A DNA stretch of 64,000 nt from positions 1 to 64,000 of the forward strand of contig CAKVOK010000013.1 in the NCBI GenBank assembly GCA_934792465.1, given 5' to 3'. A program made the position numbers and the translations under genes. Positions 53,970 through 63,400 of this stretch are shown here, piece by piece (the first letter of the stretch is position 1; each line of letters starts with the position of its first letter). Under the pieces are notes generated by a model. The model searched no databases and had not been told where the DNA came from. It worked only from the letters and a program-made list of their open reading frames with translations. The stretch comes from an uncultured Clostridia bacterium. Lineage in GTDB: Bacteria > Bacillota > Clostridia > RUG12999.

Positions 53970-54494
53970 ATGTATATACGTCAGCATTTTATGACGATTA
54001 CAAAACACAGGCACAAGGTAATTTCGCATTGCATAAAGGCAGGTATTCCTCTCAGGGGATTTCTGCACGACCTTTCAAAATATACACCGACGGAATTTTT
54101 GAACGGAATAAAGTATTATAAGGGTACGAAAAGTCCGAACGTCGGCGAGCGTGAGGAAAAGGGGTATTCCTCCGCCTGGCTTCACCACAAGGGCAGAAAC
54201 AAGCATCATTTTGAATACTGGACGGATTATAGCGTGACGAAACGAAAGGTAATACCCATAAAAATGCCGATTGTCTATGTGAAAGAGATGTTTTGCGACC
54301 GTGTTGCCGCCAGTAAAATATATCAGGGCGAAAACTATACGGACGCTCACCCGCTCAAATATTTTATGAACGGCAAACCGAATCGTTTCATTAATGAAGA
54401 AACCTCGGATTTGCTCGAAAAATGGCTCGTAATGCTTGCCGAACAAGGTGAGAACAAGGTATTTGAAGAAATACGAAATACAAACGAATATTAA
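53970..54494 (+). CDS. DUF5662 family protein
   Basis: The 174-residue protein matches the uncharacterised DUF5662 family. Visible features are MTITKHRHKVISHCIKAG, GFLHDLSKYTPTEF (His-Asp pair resembling HD-type metal sites), AWLHHKGRNKHHFEYW and CDRVAASKIY. The conserved His/Asp residues suggest a metal-dependent hydrolase, but no activity is known to me. It is 3 bp after the GntR-type gene and ends the operon. Confidence 0.85.
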   Translation: MYIRQHFMTITKHRHKVISHCIKAGIPLRGFLHDLSKYTPTEFLNGIKYYKGTKSPNVGEREEKGYSSAWLHHKGRNKHHFEYWTDYSVTKRKVIPIKMPIVYVKEMFCDRVAASKIYQGENYTDAHPLKYFMNGKPNRFINEETSDLLEKWLVMLAEQGENKVFEEIRNTNEY

Positions 54495-54537
54495 AATTAT
54501 GGGGCAAAATGAAATCATTTTGCCCCATAATTTTTTG
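54493..54537. terminator. Bidirectional terminator, 20-bp perfect stem
   Basis: Positions 54493-54512 are the exact reverse complement of 54515-54534. The stem has GGGGCAAAATGA and its complement in the middle and T-runs on both outer sides. It separates the convergent radA and ECF operons. The core resembles the GCAAAACGAAATCGTTTTGC hairpins of the 3'-UTR repeats. Confidence 0.9.
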
Positions 54538-54544
54538 TCCGAAC

Positions 54545-57187
54545 TTATCTATCCAAGAGTCCGTACTTTATTTTAACTCTTTCAATTTTTTCTATCATGG
54601 GTTCAGCGGCAAACCACAGGAAAAACACCGTTGAAACCGCATGAATTAAATCGAACGGTATACCCAATATGCACGAAGAAACTATCATTTTAAAATTGAT
54701 ATTCGTCTGCGCCATAACAACCGTTGCACTGTTCATTATAACTCCGTACAGTACAAACACGGAAACAAAGCCGAAAACGCAAAGCGAAACCTTTTCTTTT
54801 TTCATCAATCCCGCATCAAACAGTGTCCCGGCAATAAAGCCTATCAACCCAAACGAAAACATCTGCCACGGCGTCCATGGGCCTTGGCCGAAGAAGAAAT
54901 CCGATACAAACGCCGTAACCGCACCGACCAAGAATCCCGCTTCGCCTCCGAAGCATATTCCCGATATGATAACGACCGCCGCAACTGGCTTGAACTGCGG
55001 AAGCATATAAAATGCGGTTCTTCCGGCAACGGCGATGGCGCAAAGCACGCTCACCGTAACAATTTCCTTCGGCTGTGGTTTGCGACTCTCAAACAATGCA
55101 CAAAACGGCACAAGCGTTTCAAGAATTATCATCAGACTTATGAAATAATATTTCTTGTCATGCAGAGTGTGTATTCCGATATACATTGTAAAAGGTATTG
55201 CAATTAATATAAAAAACAATGCCGCAGCAGTGCGTTTCGTGAATCTCCTTTCGGATTTCGGACGGCGAACGGATTTTATATCAATATGCTTTTGCGGCAA
55301 CAAAAACATCAGCGATACGGCACATTCAAATATGGTCGCAAACATAAACGGCACGACGCCGATTTTTCCGGTTATTCCCTTTTTGAATATTTCCGTCAAT
55401 ACAAAAAACAGTGCGAATACACAGCCGAGTGTGAGCCGAAGCGGATCTATCCGTTTATCCTTTTTCGGCATCTCCGCTTTTTCCGTCACTTCAAAATCAT
55501 AATTTTTTCTGCGTTTTTCCCGTACCTCACCGCCGAATGACAAAACTATATCGTCCGCAAGAACAGCTTGCGGAAGTACTGTTCGTGCCATACGGTTCGC
55601 CGATGTTGTATAAAAGTTTTTCCCGGCAAAAAACTCCCTCGGAGTGCCGCTCGAAGTAATCGAACCGTCGAAAAACATTGCGCAGCGGTCGGCAAATTCG
55701 GCGCAAAATTCAATGTCATGCGATACCGCAACAACCGTTACCCCACGGGCATTAAGACTTTTTATAATATCGGCAAATTCAGATTTGAATTGTGCGTCCA
55801 TGCCTTTTGTAGGCTCGTCCAGAAGCAGTATTTCGGGATTCGTCAGCAGCACCTTTGCGAGTGCCGCTCTCTGCTGTTCCCCTCCCGAAATATCATACGG
55901 GTGGCTGCCGAGAAGATTCTCAATTCTGCACAGCCTTGATATGTCCCGAATTTTTTCTTTTTTGTCCCCTTTTGTCAATTTTTTATCCGATAATATTTCT
56001 TCAAGGTCGAGTGCCACAGTCTTTTTAACAAACAGCGTCTGCGGATTTTGCGGCAAAACACCGATAAGTCCGCTGTACGGATTTCGTATTTCGGAAATGC
56101 TCTTCCCGTTAATAAATACCTTTCCGCGATACGGGGAATTAAGTCCGCTCATGAGTGAGAGTGCCGTGGTTTTGCCCGTTCCGTTGCCGCCGACTATGGC
56201 GAAAAACGTCCCCTTTTCTATTTTCAGGCTAAGTCCCTTTATTACGTCCGGCAAATCCTTTTCATATCGAAACCAAACGTCTTTCAGCTCAATCGCCGTT
56301 GCTTCGGATTTGATTTCTCCGGAAGCTTTCGGTATTTTATCCGTATTCGGTGTATGCATTTTCGTATATTCTTCAAGCCACTTTCTGCCGTCACACACCG
56401 TTATCGGGCAGTCCGAGCCGTTTGTCAGCGTTCCGTAAATGCGCATCGGAGCAGGGAGTGCGTCATACATTTCGTTATCCGATTTCCTTAAGATTTTCTC
56501 AGCTTTCTGCGGCTCGCCGTCAAATATGATTTTTCCGTTTTCCATGACTATTATCCTGTCTGATATGGGGAATGCGTCCTCCAATCTGTGTTCCGTCAGA
56601 ATAACCGTTGTTCCGAGTTCCCGGTTGATTTTTTCCAATGTCTTGAGAAATTCCTGTGCCGCAATCGGGTCAAGCTGGCTCGTCGGCTCGTCCAGAAGCA
56701 GCACGGACGGCTGCATGACCATAACGGAAGCCAAATTCAAAAGCTGCTTTTGCCCTCCGGAAAGCTCGGTAACCTTTTTATGAAACCATGTTTGTATACC
56801 GAAAAAAGAAGCCATTTCGGAAACCCTCGTTCTTATTTCGGGCGTGGAATATCCAAGGCTCTCAAGTCCGAAAGCAAGCTCATGCCACACCTTGTCAGTA
56901 ACAATCTGATTATCCGGACTTTGCATAACATAACCGATTTTTGATACCTGTCCCTTATCGTCCAATTCAGACAAAAATTTATTCTCAAAATATATATTTC
57001 CGCTTATCGTCCCCACAGGGGAAACGACAGGTTTGAGAAGCTTCAGCAGTGTAGTTTTTCCGCAGCCGGATTTTCCGCAAATCGTTATAAATTCGCCGCA
57101 GCCGATTGTCAGATTGATATTTTTAAGCGCACTGCCGTTTCTTTCGGGATATGCAAAGCTTAAATTTTCGATTCTATAGCTTTCCAC
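54545..57187 (-). CDS. ECF transporter fusion: two ATPase domains plus S-component-like membrane domain
   Basis: This 880-residue protein joins parts that are normally separate. ATPase 1 (about 1-235) has GKSGCGKTTLLK, LSGGQKQLL and LLLDEPTSQLD. ATPase 2 (about 295-530) has GGNGTGKTTALS, ISGGEQQRAALAKVL and LLLDEPTKGMD. The C-terminus (about 595-880) has roughly nine to ten membrane segments. The last six look like an S-component (GRTAFYMLPQFKPVAAVV and FFFGQGPWTPWQMFSFG). It would energise and bind substrate with EcfT. A GTG start follows GGGAGG. It overlaps the EcfT gene by 28 bp and ends the operon. The substrate is not visible; neighbours point to a corrinoid or a similar ligand. Confidence 0.88.
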   Translation of the reverse strand: MESYRIENLSFAYPERNGSALKNINLTIGCGEFITICGKSGCGKTTLLKLLKPVVSPVGTISGNIYFENKFLSELDDKGQVSKIGYVMQSPDNQIVTDKVWHELAFGLESLGYSTPEIRTRVSEMASFFGIQTWFHKKVTELSGGQKQLLNLASVMVMQPSVLLLDEPTSQLDPIAAQEFLKTLEKINRELGTTVILTEHRLEDAFPISDRIIVMENGKIIFDGEPQKAEKILRKSDNEMYDALPAPMRIYGTLTNGSDCPITVCDGRKWLEEYTKMHTPNTDKIPKASGEIKSEATAIELKDVWFRYEKDLPDVIKGLSLKIEKGTFFAIVGGNGTGKTTALSLMSGLNSPYRGKVFINGKSISEIRNPYSGLIGVLPQNPQTLFVKKTVALDLEEILSDKKLTKGDKKEKIRDISRLCRIENLLGSHPYDISGGEQQRAALAKVLLTNPEILLLDEPTKGMDAQFKSEFADIIKSLNARGVTVVAVSHDIEFCAEFADRCAMFFDGSITSSGTPREFFAGKNFYTTSANRMARTVLPQAVLADDIVLSFGGEVREKRRKNYDFEVTEKAEMPKKDKRIDPLRLTLGCVFALFFVLTEIFKKGITGKIGVVPFMFATIFECAVSLMFLLPQKHIDIKSVRRPKSERRFTKRTAAALFFILIAIPFTMYIGIHTLHDKKYYFISLMIILETLVPFCALFESRKPQPKEIVTVSVLCAIAVAGRTAFYMLPQFKPVAAVVIISGICFGGEAGFLVGAVTAFVSDFFFGQGPWTPWQMFSFGLIGFIAGTLFDAGLMKKEKVSLCVFGFVSVFVLYGVIMNSATVVMAQTNINFKMIVSSCILGIPFDLIHAVSTVFFLWFAAEPMIEKIERVKIKYGLLDR

Positions 57188-58047
57188 CTTAAAACCTCCC
57201 TTGTCTCAATCATTATCGGGTATACGCAAAGCGCAAGATATGATATAAATACACTCGCCGAAAATAGTGTAAATTCGGCACTTTTCAATGACGGAAAATA
57301 TCTGAAATATATTCCTCCGAATATACTGCCGATAAGTGTGTATATTCCGAAAAACATAATATATATAAGTGCTGTCTTATCCCGCTTGTCAAATGTAAAA
57401 ATCGAAAATGCCGTTCTGCCCGGAAGTCCGTAACCTCTCGCTTTCATGCTGCCTGCGGTTTCGATTGCGTTTTCCAATGCCCATGTAATCATTACCGATA
57501 ATATCATAAGTCCGCATTTTGCCTTTTTAACAATTCCGCCGTCCGCCGTGCTTCTGCCTATGCATTTCTGCGCATTTGAAACAACTTTCAGCTGTGCGGA
57601 AAACCTCGGTACGAACCGCAGCGTCATTGACAGCACAAGCGAAAGCGACGGAATTATCTTTCCGAAAAGATAAACGAATTTGTCGCTCGTCATTATAGCA
57701 TTGTAGCATGAAAACCAATATATCACGCTTATCAGCAAAACCGCCGCACCGATTCCGTACAGCAGCGATTCAAGCGTAAATGGATTTCCGCTCGGCAGAT
57801 AGGCAAGGATAGTTGCACCCTCGTGATTAAATGCCGGATTCGTCAATGCCGTTATTGTGAGAATCGGCAGCGTATATATCAAGCTCATTTTTGTTTTTCG
57901 GCTGCCGTTCAGCATTGCCGAATAAGTGAATGCGCAGATAAACGATATTGCAAGGCATATCGGGTGTGTAAAAAAACAGGAAAAGCCTATTACAAACACA
58001 AAATATACCATATTCACAATCGGGTGATATGTTTTAAATTCTTTCAT
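57160..58047 (-). CDS. ecfT: ECF transporter transmembrane component EcfT
   Basis: This membrane protein of about 295 residues has six to seven hydrophobic segments and the coupling helices of EcfT. SMTLRFVPRFSAQLKV and AIETAGSMKARGYGLPGRTA carry the Arg-containing signatures that touch the ATPases. The ATG at 58047 (MKEFKTYHP) follows GGAGA by 7 nt and lies just past the stop of the DUF4430 gene. The fused protein downstream would supply the ATPases and the S-component. Confidence 0.92.
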   Translation of the reverse strand: MKEFKTYHPIVNMVYFVFVIGFSCFFTHPICLAISFICAFTYSAMLNGSRKTKMSLIYTLPILTITALTNPAFNHEGATILAYLPSGNPFTLESLLYGIGAAVLLISVIYWFSCYNAIMTSDKFVYLFGKIIPSLSLVLSMTLRFVPRFSAQLKVVSNAQKCIGRSTADGGIVKKAKCGLMILSVMITWALENAIETAGSMKARGYGLPGRTAFSIFTFDKRDKTALIYIMFFGIYTLIGSIFGGIYFRYFPSLKSAEFTLFSASVFISYLALCVYPIMIETREVLRWKAIESKI

Positions 58048-58049
58048 AA

Positions 58050-58832
58050 TCATTCTCCGTTTTTTGCCGCATAATTTCCGCCCACATCCTTGCCGAGGTC
58101 GCAGGTATATACCCACTCGACCTTATCGCCCTCTTTGAGCTGATACCTCGAACAGCCGTAGTTCGGAAACCAGCCGTTCACGCTGTACATCCAGCCGGAA
58201 AGCTCGCCGCAGTCAAATTCGTACAGATTTGCAATCCCCTCGATATATGCGCTGTTGTACACGGGTGTGTTTACAAATTCCATATGGATTTTGTTCCGTT
58301 TCATTTCTCTCACAAGCAGATTAAAAACGCTTTCGCCCTCATAAAACGTCACTTTCTTTTCCGGATATATAACGCCGTCCTGCGGCACAAGCTCACGCTT
58401 TTCCTCTTTCAGCCACGAAATATTTTTAAGTATCGTATCGCATCGCACGGACAATGTGCAGGTATGCTCCGTGTCCGTAACCACTGCGTCCTGCGGTTCG
58501 GCAGGCTGCGGCTTGCCGCTCGGAACAGGGTCGGTGCGATACTCGTCCCGGTGCGCCTTTGTGCTCGGCTCCGGTTCTTTCGTTTGGCTCGGCTGAACTG
58601 ACGGAGAAAGGGTTTCCGGCGGTGCACTTTCTTCCGCATTTTTAACCTCCGGCGTCTGTTCGGGTATATCTAAATCCGCTTTTTTCGCAGTCTGCGCCGT
58701 TGTTTTCGGCTTGGCGGTTTCCGTGCGGTTTACGTCAAACCCCCGAAGCGACGGCGCATTTCCACCGTACCAAAACGCAAATACCAGAACCGCCGCTACG
58801 ACTGCGCACGTTATAATCTTATATCTTTTCAT
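58050..58832 (-). CDS. Membrane-anchored DUF4430 (transcobalamin C-terminal-like) protein
   Basis: The 260-residue protein has one N-terminal membrane segment (about 5-25). A Pro/Thr/Lys-rich linker (about 35-115) follows, then a DUF4430 domain (about 150-250). Its signature is IEGIANLYEFDCGELSGWMY with SVNGWFPNYGCSRYQLKEGD and KVEWVYTCDLGKDVG. DUF4430 corresponds to the beta domain of transcobalamin and intrinsic factor. It would sit on the outer membrane face and could hand a ligand to the ECF transporter encoded next to it. The start has GGGAG, contained in the last codons of the preceding gene. Confidence 0.9.
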   Translation of the reverse strand: MKRYKIITCAVVAAVLVFAFWYGGNAPSLRGFDVNRTETAKPKTTAQTAKKADLDIPEQTPEVKNAEESAPPETLSPSVQPSQTKEPEPSTKAHRDEYRTDPVPSGKPQPAEPQDAVVTDTEHTCTLSVRCDTILKNISWLKEEKRELVPQDGVIYPEKKVTFYEGESVFNLLVREMKRNKIHMEFVNTPVYNSAYIEGIANLYEFDCGELSGWMYSVNGWFPNYGCSRYQLKEGDKVEWVYTCDLGKDVGGNYAAKNGE

Positions 58833-58833
58833 G

Positions 58834-60408
58834 TCAATCTCCCAACAGATTCGATTTATCCAGCATATTATAAACCATATCGGCTATTTCGCCTCTTGAA
58901 ATGTTTTCTTTCGGTTTTATATCCATATCGTCATAAACTGCGATTTTTTCACGGCAGCAGAATGCAAAATCATTTACAGCCCAACTTGATATTTTTACAT
59001 AATCGGCAAATTCCGCCAGAATATCTCTTGCTTCCGCCGTTGCCATATCGTTTTTCATTCCGCAGAGTGCCGCCGCCCTCGCCGTCATGACAACGGCTTC
59101 TTCTCGGGTTATTGTTCCGTTCGGATTAAATTCACTCTCAGATATTCCGTTTACAATACCGTAGGAGCGTGCGGTATTTACATACTTGTAATACCAATCC
59201 CCGGCGGTTACGTCAGCAAATGCCGTACCGTCTTTTTCCGGCAGACCCAAGGCACGCACTGTTATCGCCGCAAATTCCGCACGTGATACATACGAATCGG
59301 GTTCAAATGAATTTTCGGATTTTCCGTTTATAATATTTCTTGAAGCCAAGGCTTCAACCGCCTTTTGATATTTATGTCCCTTAATGTCATAAAACGTTTT
59401 GCCCGCCGCTGTTATCTCCGATTTTTTCACATCGTGATTTTTGCCGTCAAGCCCTGTTTGCACCGTGTTTTCATCATGAACCCTTTGAACGGCGTCCGTC
59501 ATGCGGTATAAACTGTTTTTGTTTTCCGACACCCTCTTTACATCAACCAAAGCATAAAATGCCTGTTCGGTTGCCATAAGATTTGAACCGCCGCCGTATA
59601 TGTGGCAAAATCCGTTTTCGGGAATATAATACGATAATAAATTATCGGTCAGTGTATTTCCGTTTTTAACGAATCTGCTGTCATCAAGCGGTATTCCAAG
59701 TTCGCAAAGTGCTGCTATTACCTGCGAACAGCTTTCGGAATTTTCCGTGCTCCAGCTTGAGAAACCGCCTTTTTCATTCTGCATTTCCGATAAGCAATCC
59801 AAAGCACGTTCAACGGCGGCTTCAACCTTTGTGTCCTCACGGTATTTCGCCAAAGCCTGCAATGCCATTGCCGTAATATCCGCATCCGGAGTGTCGGAGG
59901 CAAGCGCCCAGCCGCCTTTCGGATTCTCACATTTCAAAAGGTATGCAACATATTTTTTCTTTATCTCGTCCGTGCCGTAGTTTCCGCTGTCAAGCGCTAT
60001 AAGTGCCCATATCGCCCCGTTTATGCCCTGCTGCAGGGTCTTGTCGAAATCCAGCAGCGGAGTCGTAAGGTTGTAGCCTCCGGCATTTTCGGGGTTTTTG
60101 CCTATTGCTGTCAGCGCAAGAATAACTCTCGAATATTCGGTGTATTTCACCGAATGAAGAACGCCGTCTTTCGATTTTATATAGTTTAACGCAGCTGCAT
60201 AATAATTATCAAAATATTCCTGCGGAATATCCGCATCGCTCCTCGCCAGACCTATAACCGTCCATTCGCCGCCGATAGAGCCGACCTGCGGGTCGCTTAC
60301 CGTTTGATAAAGATATTGCGCCGTGTCGTTATAATAATCAACGGCGGCATTTACCGCCGTTGATAATGTTACGATTAAACATAACAGATATGATATTACT
60401 TTTTTCAT
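58834..60408 (-). CDS. SLH-anchored alpha6/alpha6-barrel (prenyltransferase/squalene-oxidase-repeat) protein
   Basis: The 524-residue exported protein has a signal peptide (about 1-21). A repeat domain (about 25-310) has helical repeats such as GGWALASDTPDADITAMALQ and GGFSSWSTENSESCSQVIAA. Three SLH repeats (about 335-520) follow, for example GTAFADVTAGDWYYKYVNTA. The repeat domain is of the prenyltransferase/squalene-oxidase type, which has the same barrel fold as the alpha domain of intrinsic factor. Squalene-cyclase catalytic motifs are not evident. It overlaps the upstream gene by 4 bp (ATGA) and is coupled to the DUF4430 gene downstream. Confidence 0.88.
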   Translation of the reverse strand: MKKVISYLLCLIVTLSTAVNAAVDYYNDTAQYLYQTVSDPQVGSIGGEWTVIGLARSDADIPQEYFDNYYAAALNYIKSKDGVLHSVKYTEYSRVILALTAIGKNPENAGGYNLTTPLLDFDKTLQQGINGAIWALIALDSGNYGTDEIKKKYVAYLLKCENPKGGWALASDTPDADITAMALQALAKYREDTKVEAAVERALDCLSEMQNEKGGFSSWSTENSESCSQVIAALCELGIPLDDSRFVKNGNTLTDNLLSYYIPENGFCHIYGGGSNLMATEQAFYALVDVKRVSENKNSLYRMTDAVQRVHDENTVQTGLDGKNHDVKKSEITAAGKTFYDIKGHKYQKAVEALASRNIINGKSENSFEPDSYVSRAEFAAITVRALGLPEKDGTAFADVTAGDWYYKYVNTARSYGIVNGISESEFNPNGTITREEAVVMTARAAALCGMKNDMATAEARDILAEFADYVKISSWAVNDFAFCCREKIAVYDDMDIKPKENISRGEIADMVYNMLDKSNLLGD

Positions 60409-63400
60409 TTTGAAATTCCTTTACAAAATCTCATCAGCATTGCCGAAACCTCCGCACGTGTAGCGGAATCTCCCGGACAAAGCGTATTTTCCGTTTTACC
60501 GTTTATTATACCGAAGCCTATTGCCCATTTCATTGCAGGAACGGCATATTCGGATATATCACCGCTGTCCGCAAAGCTTGCCATATCCGAGCTTGCACTC
60601 ACGTCAATCTGTTTTTTCCGGGCGTATCGGTAAAGTATAGCTGCCATTTGTTCACGTGTGATATTGTCATTCGTACCGAAAATATCATCACTTATACCGG
60701 ATATTATTTTCTCGCTCGCCGCCCAGCGCACCGCTTCCGTATACCAATCCTCGGAATTAACGTCTGTGAAGGACAATAGGTAGTTTACAACAGGTTCCTT
60801 TTCGATTCTCCAAAGAACGGTTATAAGCATCGCTCTTGTCATGTTGCTTTCCGGCTCAAAGCCTTTGTCTGTGCCCTGCATCAAACCGTTTTCATATGCG
60901 TATTTAACCGAATCGTAGTACCAGTTTTCTTTTTTTACATCTTTATATGTATTCTCGGAAAATTCGGGATTCTTTACTTCATCGGCTTTCTCTGTATCAT
61001 CTTTTTTCTCAGGCTCTGTTTTTGTTGTACCGGTATTTGATTTCTTGCTGCCGGAGGACGAACCGCCGGACGGGAAATTAGTCTTTTCAACCGTATAATC
61101 GTCCGTGTAGTGGAATATGATTGTATCATTGTTTTTTAAAATCTGTTCTTCAACGCCTTTCAGCGGATACGAACCGTTTAAAGTATACATCCAGCCGGAC
61201 AAATCACCATTGTCAAACTCCCCGAGTCCTTTAATTTTACTTATATAATTGCCCACGTTTGTATACGGTATTCCGTTAAGGCTGAGTGCCTTTTCAACCG
61301 CATCTGCAACGTAGCTGCCTTTGGCAAGTGTAATATTCGTTTTCGGAATCCATGTTACAAGGTTTCCGTCTTTTTTTGTGTGCGTATCGCTGCTTCCTGT
61401 CGGTTTCCCATGTTTGCTGTCCCCAAGCAGAGTGAAAGATACGGTTATTTTGTCGGAAGATCCCGATCCGCCGCCCGAAGTATCCTCTTTCACCTCAATA
61501 GGCTGTGAAACTGTTTTAATATCCTCCGAAGCATTTTCTCCGATATAAGAGATTATCATTTCCGTATCGGAGGTTTCAAGCTCACGATTCGGAGAATATG
61601 AGTAATCCGTTGTCGCTTTTTTGATTCCGCTCTCATAAACAGCAGATACAATCATTCCGTTCGGACTGAACGTTTCGCCCTCCGTGTAGCTTGTCTTTGT
61701 CGGAGGTGTTGTGATTTCTATCGATGTTACTTTCGGATTTGTAACCGTTACCGGAATTTCCGCCGCTTTCCCTCTGTAATCAATTATTACTTTTTCGGTA
61801 TCGGCAGTCAATATTTCGGGAGTTACCGTATAGTTTAATGCTGTTTGCGCCGTTCCGTCGGCATAATTTGCCGTAACGACAATACTGTTTCTGTCAAACT
61901 TATCACCCGCAAAATATGATGATTTCACATTTTCGGTGTTTAATTCTATCGAAGCGAGTTCGGAATCTGTCAGTATAATCGGAATCTCAATATCTGGCAG
62001 TCTTCCGAAGTATCCGAGTTTGGGGTCTGCATTGAGGTTCGGAGCTTTTCCCGTTTCGTATGTAACAAAACGGTGGTTTCCGTAGGAATCACCCCAGCCG
62101 CTTGTATATATAAGTCCTCCCGAAAGAGTAAACGTATCGTATGTATAATCCTCGGGAACAATTAAATCGGCAGCTTTTGAGTAATTAACAACTCCCCACA
62201 CATTTTTTTCCTGCAAGACATTTGATACCGTTTGTGCCGCAGCACTGTTTGCAAAGTTGTATTGTGCAGACGTTGAGCCGATTAATTTGCCGTCGTATGC
62301 CGAAACCTTGGTATACATAGCAACGGCATTCATATTATATATTCCGGCAAGCTTGTTCGCCGGGTGATACAGCTTGTCAAATACTATGTTTAATTTGTCG
62401 CCTGGGTGAACCGTTTCGCCGTTATTGATTGTTATATCCGCTTTTTTTGCGGTAATAATCTGATATTCGGATTTTCCGTTTTTTTCAAGCTTTATGATGT
62501 TTCTGCCTGTTGTAAGCGGAACCGAAAAGCTATTGTCGGCATTAGCGGATATTTCTTCAAAGCCGTTGTATGAAGTTTTTGAGTCAACCTTCGGATTTGC
62601 AACATACACCTTAACGTTTTCGGTTGTCGGTGTGAAAGCATATTCACCTTTTTCGCCCGTATAATATATGCAGTCATGCTCGCTGTCGAGGTTATCGCCG
62701 GACAGCTTTACTCCGCTTGAGTTTTTGCCGTTGTTTATTGTAATACCGGGCTCAATTCCGCTTTTTTCCGCATCAACCGAAACAACGAATACGCCTGTAT
62801 TTTCCGGATATATTGCGCCGTAGAAATCGTCTGACGAGCCGAAATTCAAAGTCATTGCGTCATATGTTACAAGTACGATTGCCGTTCCGCTGTTTTTTGC
62901 CGTCAACACACCGTTATCATTCACCTCGGCAACATCGGAAGCGTTTCCGTTTTCATCAATTACCTCATAATGATAATCAGGCTCTATGAAATAATTTGTC
63001 ATTATGTTGTTTACGGCTTCCCAGCTTCTCAAAGATACTATTTGAAAGGTATCGCCGGTCGAGAGTTCAAGATAGCCTTGCGGATTTATATTCAGATATA
63101 TATCCGCAACGTTATATCCGTTGTTGGAAGCAGGATTGCGGTCTACCGTCGTTTTGGACTTGTCTGCCGGTTTCAGCTGTTCTTCTGAAATTGAAAGCGA
63201 AAAATCCGCAGTCTTTTGAAATGTACCGCCGTATGTTACGTATTCATCACCGTTCACACGGTAGTTGTATGTCGCCCTGTCTTTAAGTTCAAAGTAATAT
63301 TTTGTGTCTGACCCGTCATTTTCAATTAAAGCAGGTTCTATCTCCGTAAATCTTACAAAATGAATTTTTCCCTTTTCTCCGACAAAAAGTTTTGCGTCGC

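Noticed and set aside
57446..57673. Plus-strand frames within the EcfT gene
   Set aside because: They are antisense shadows of a clear membrane-protein gene.
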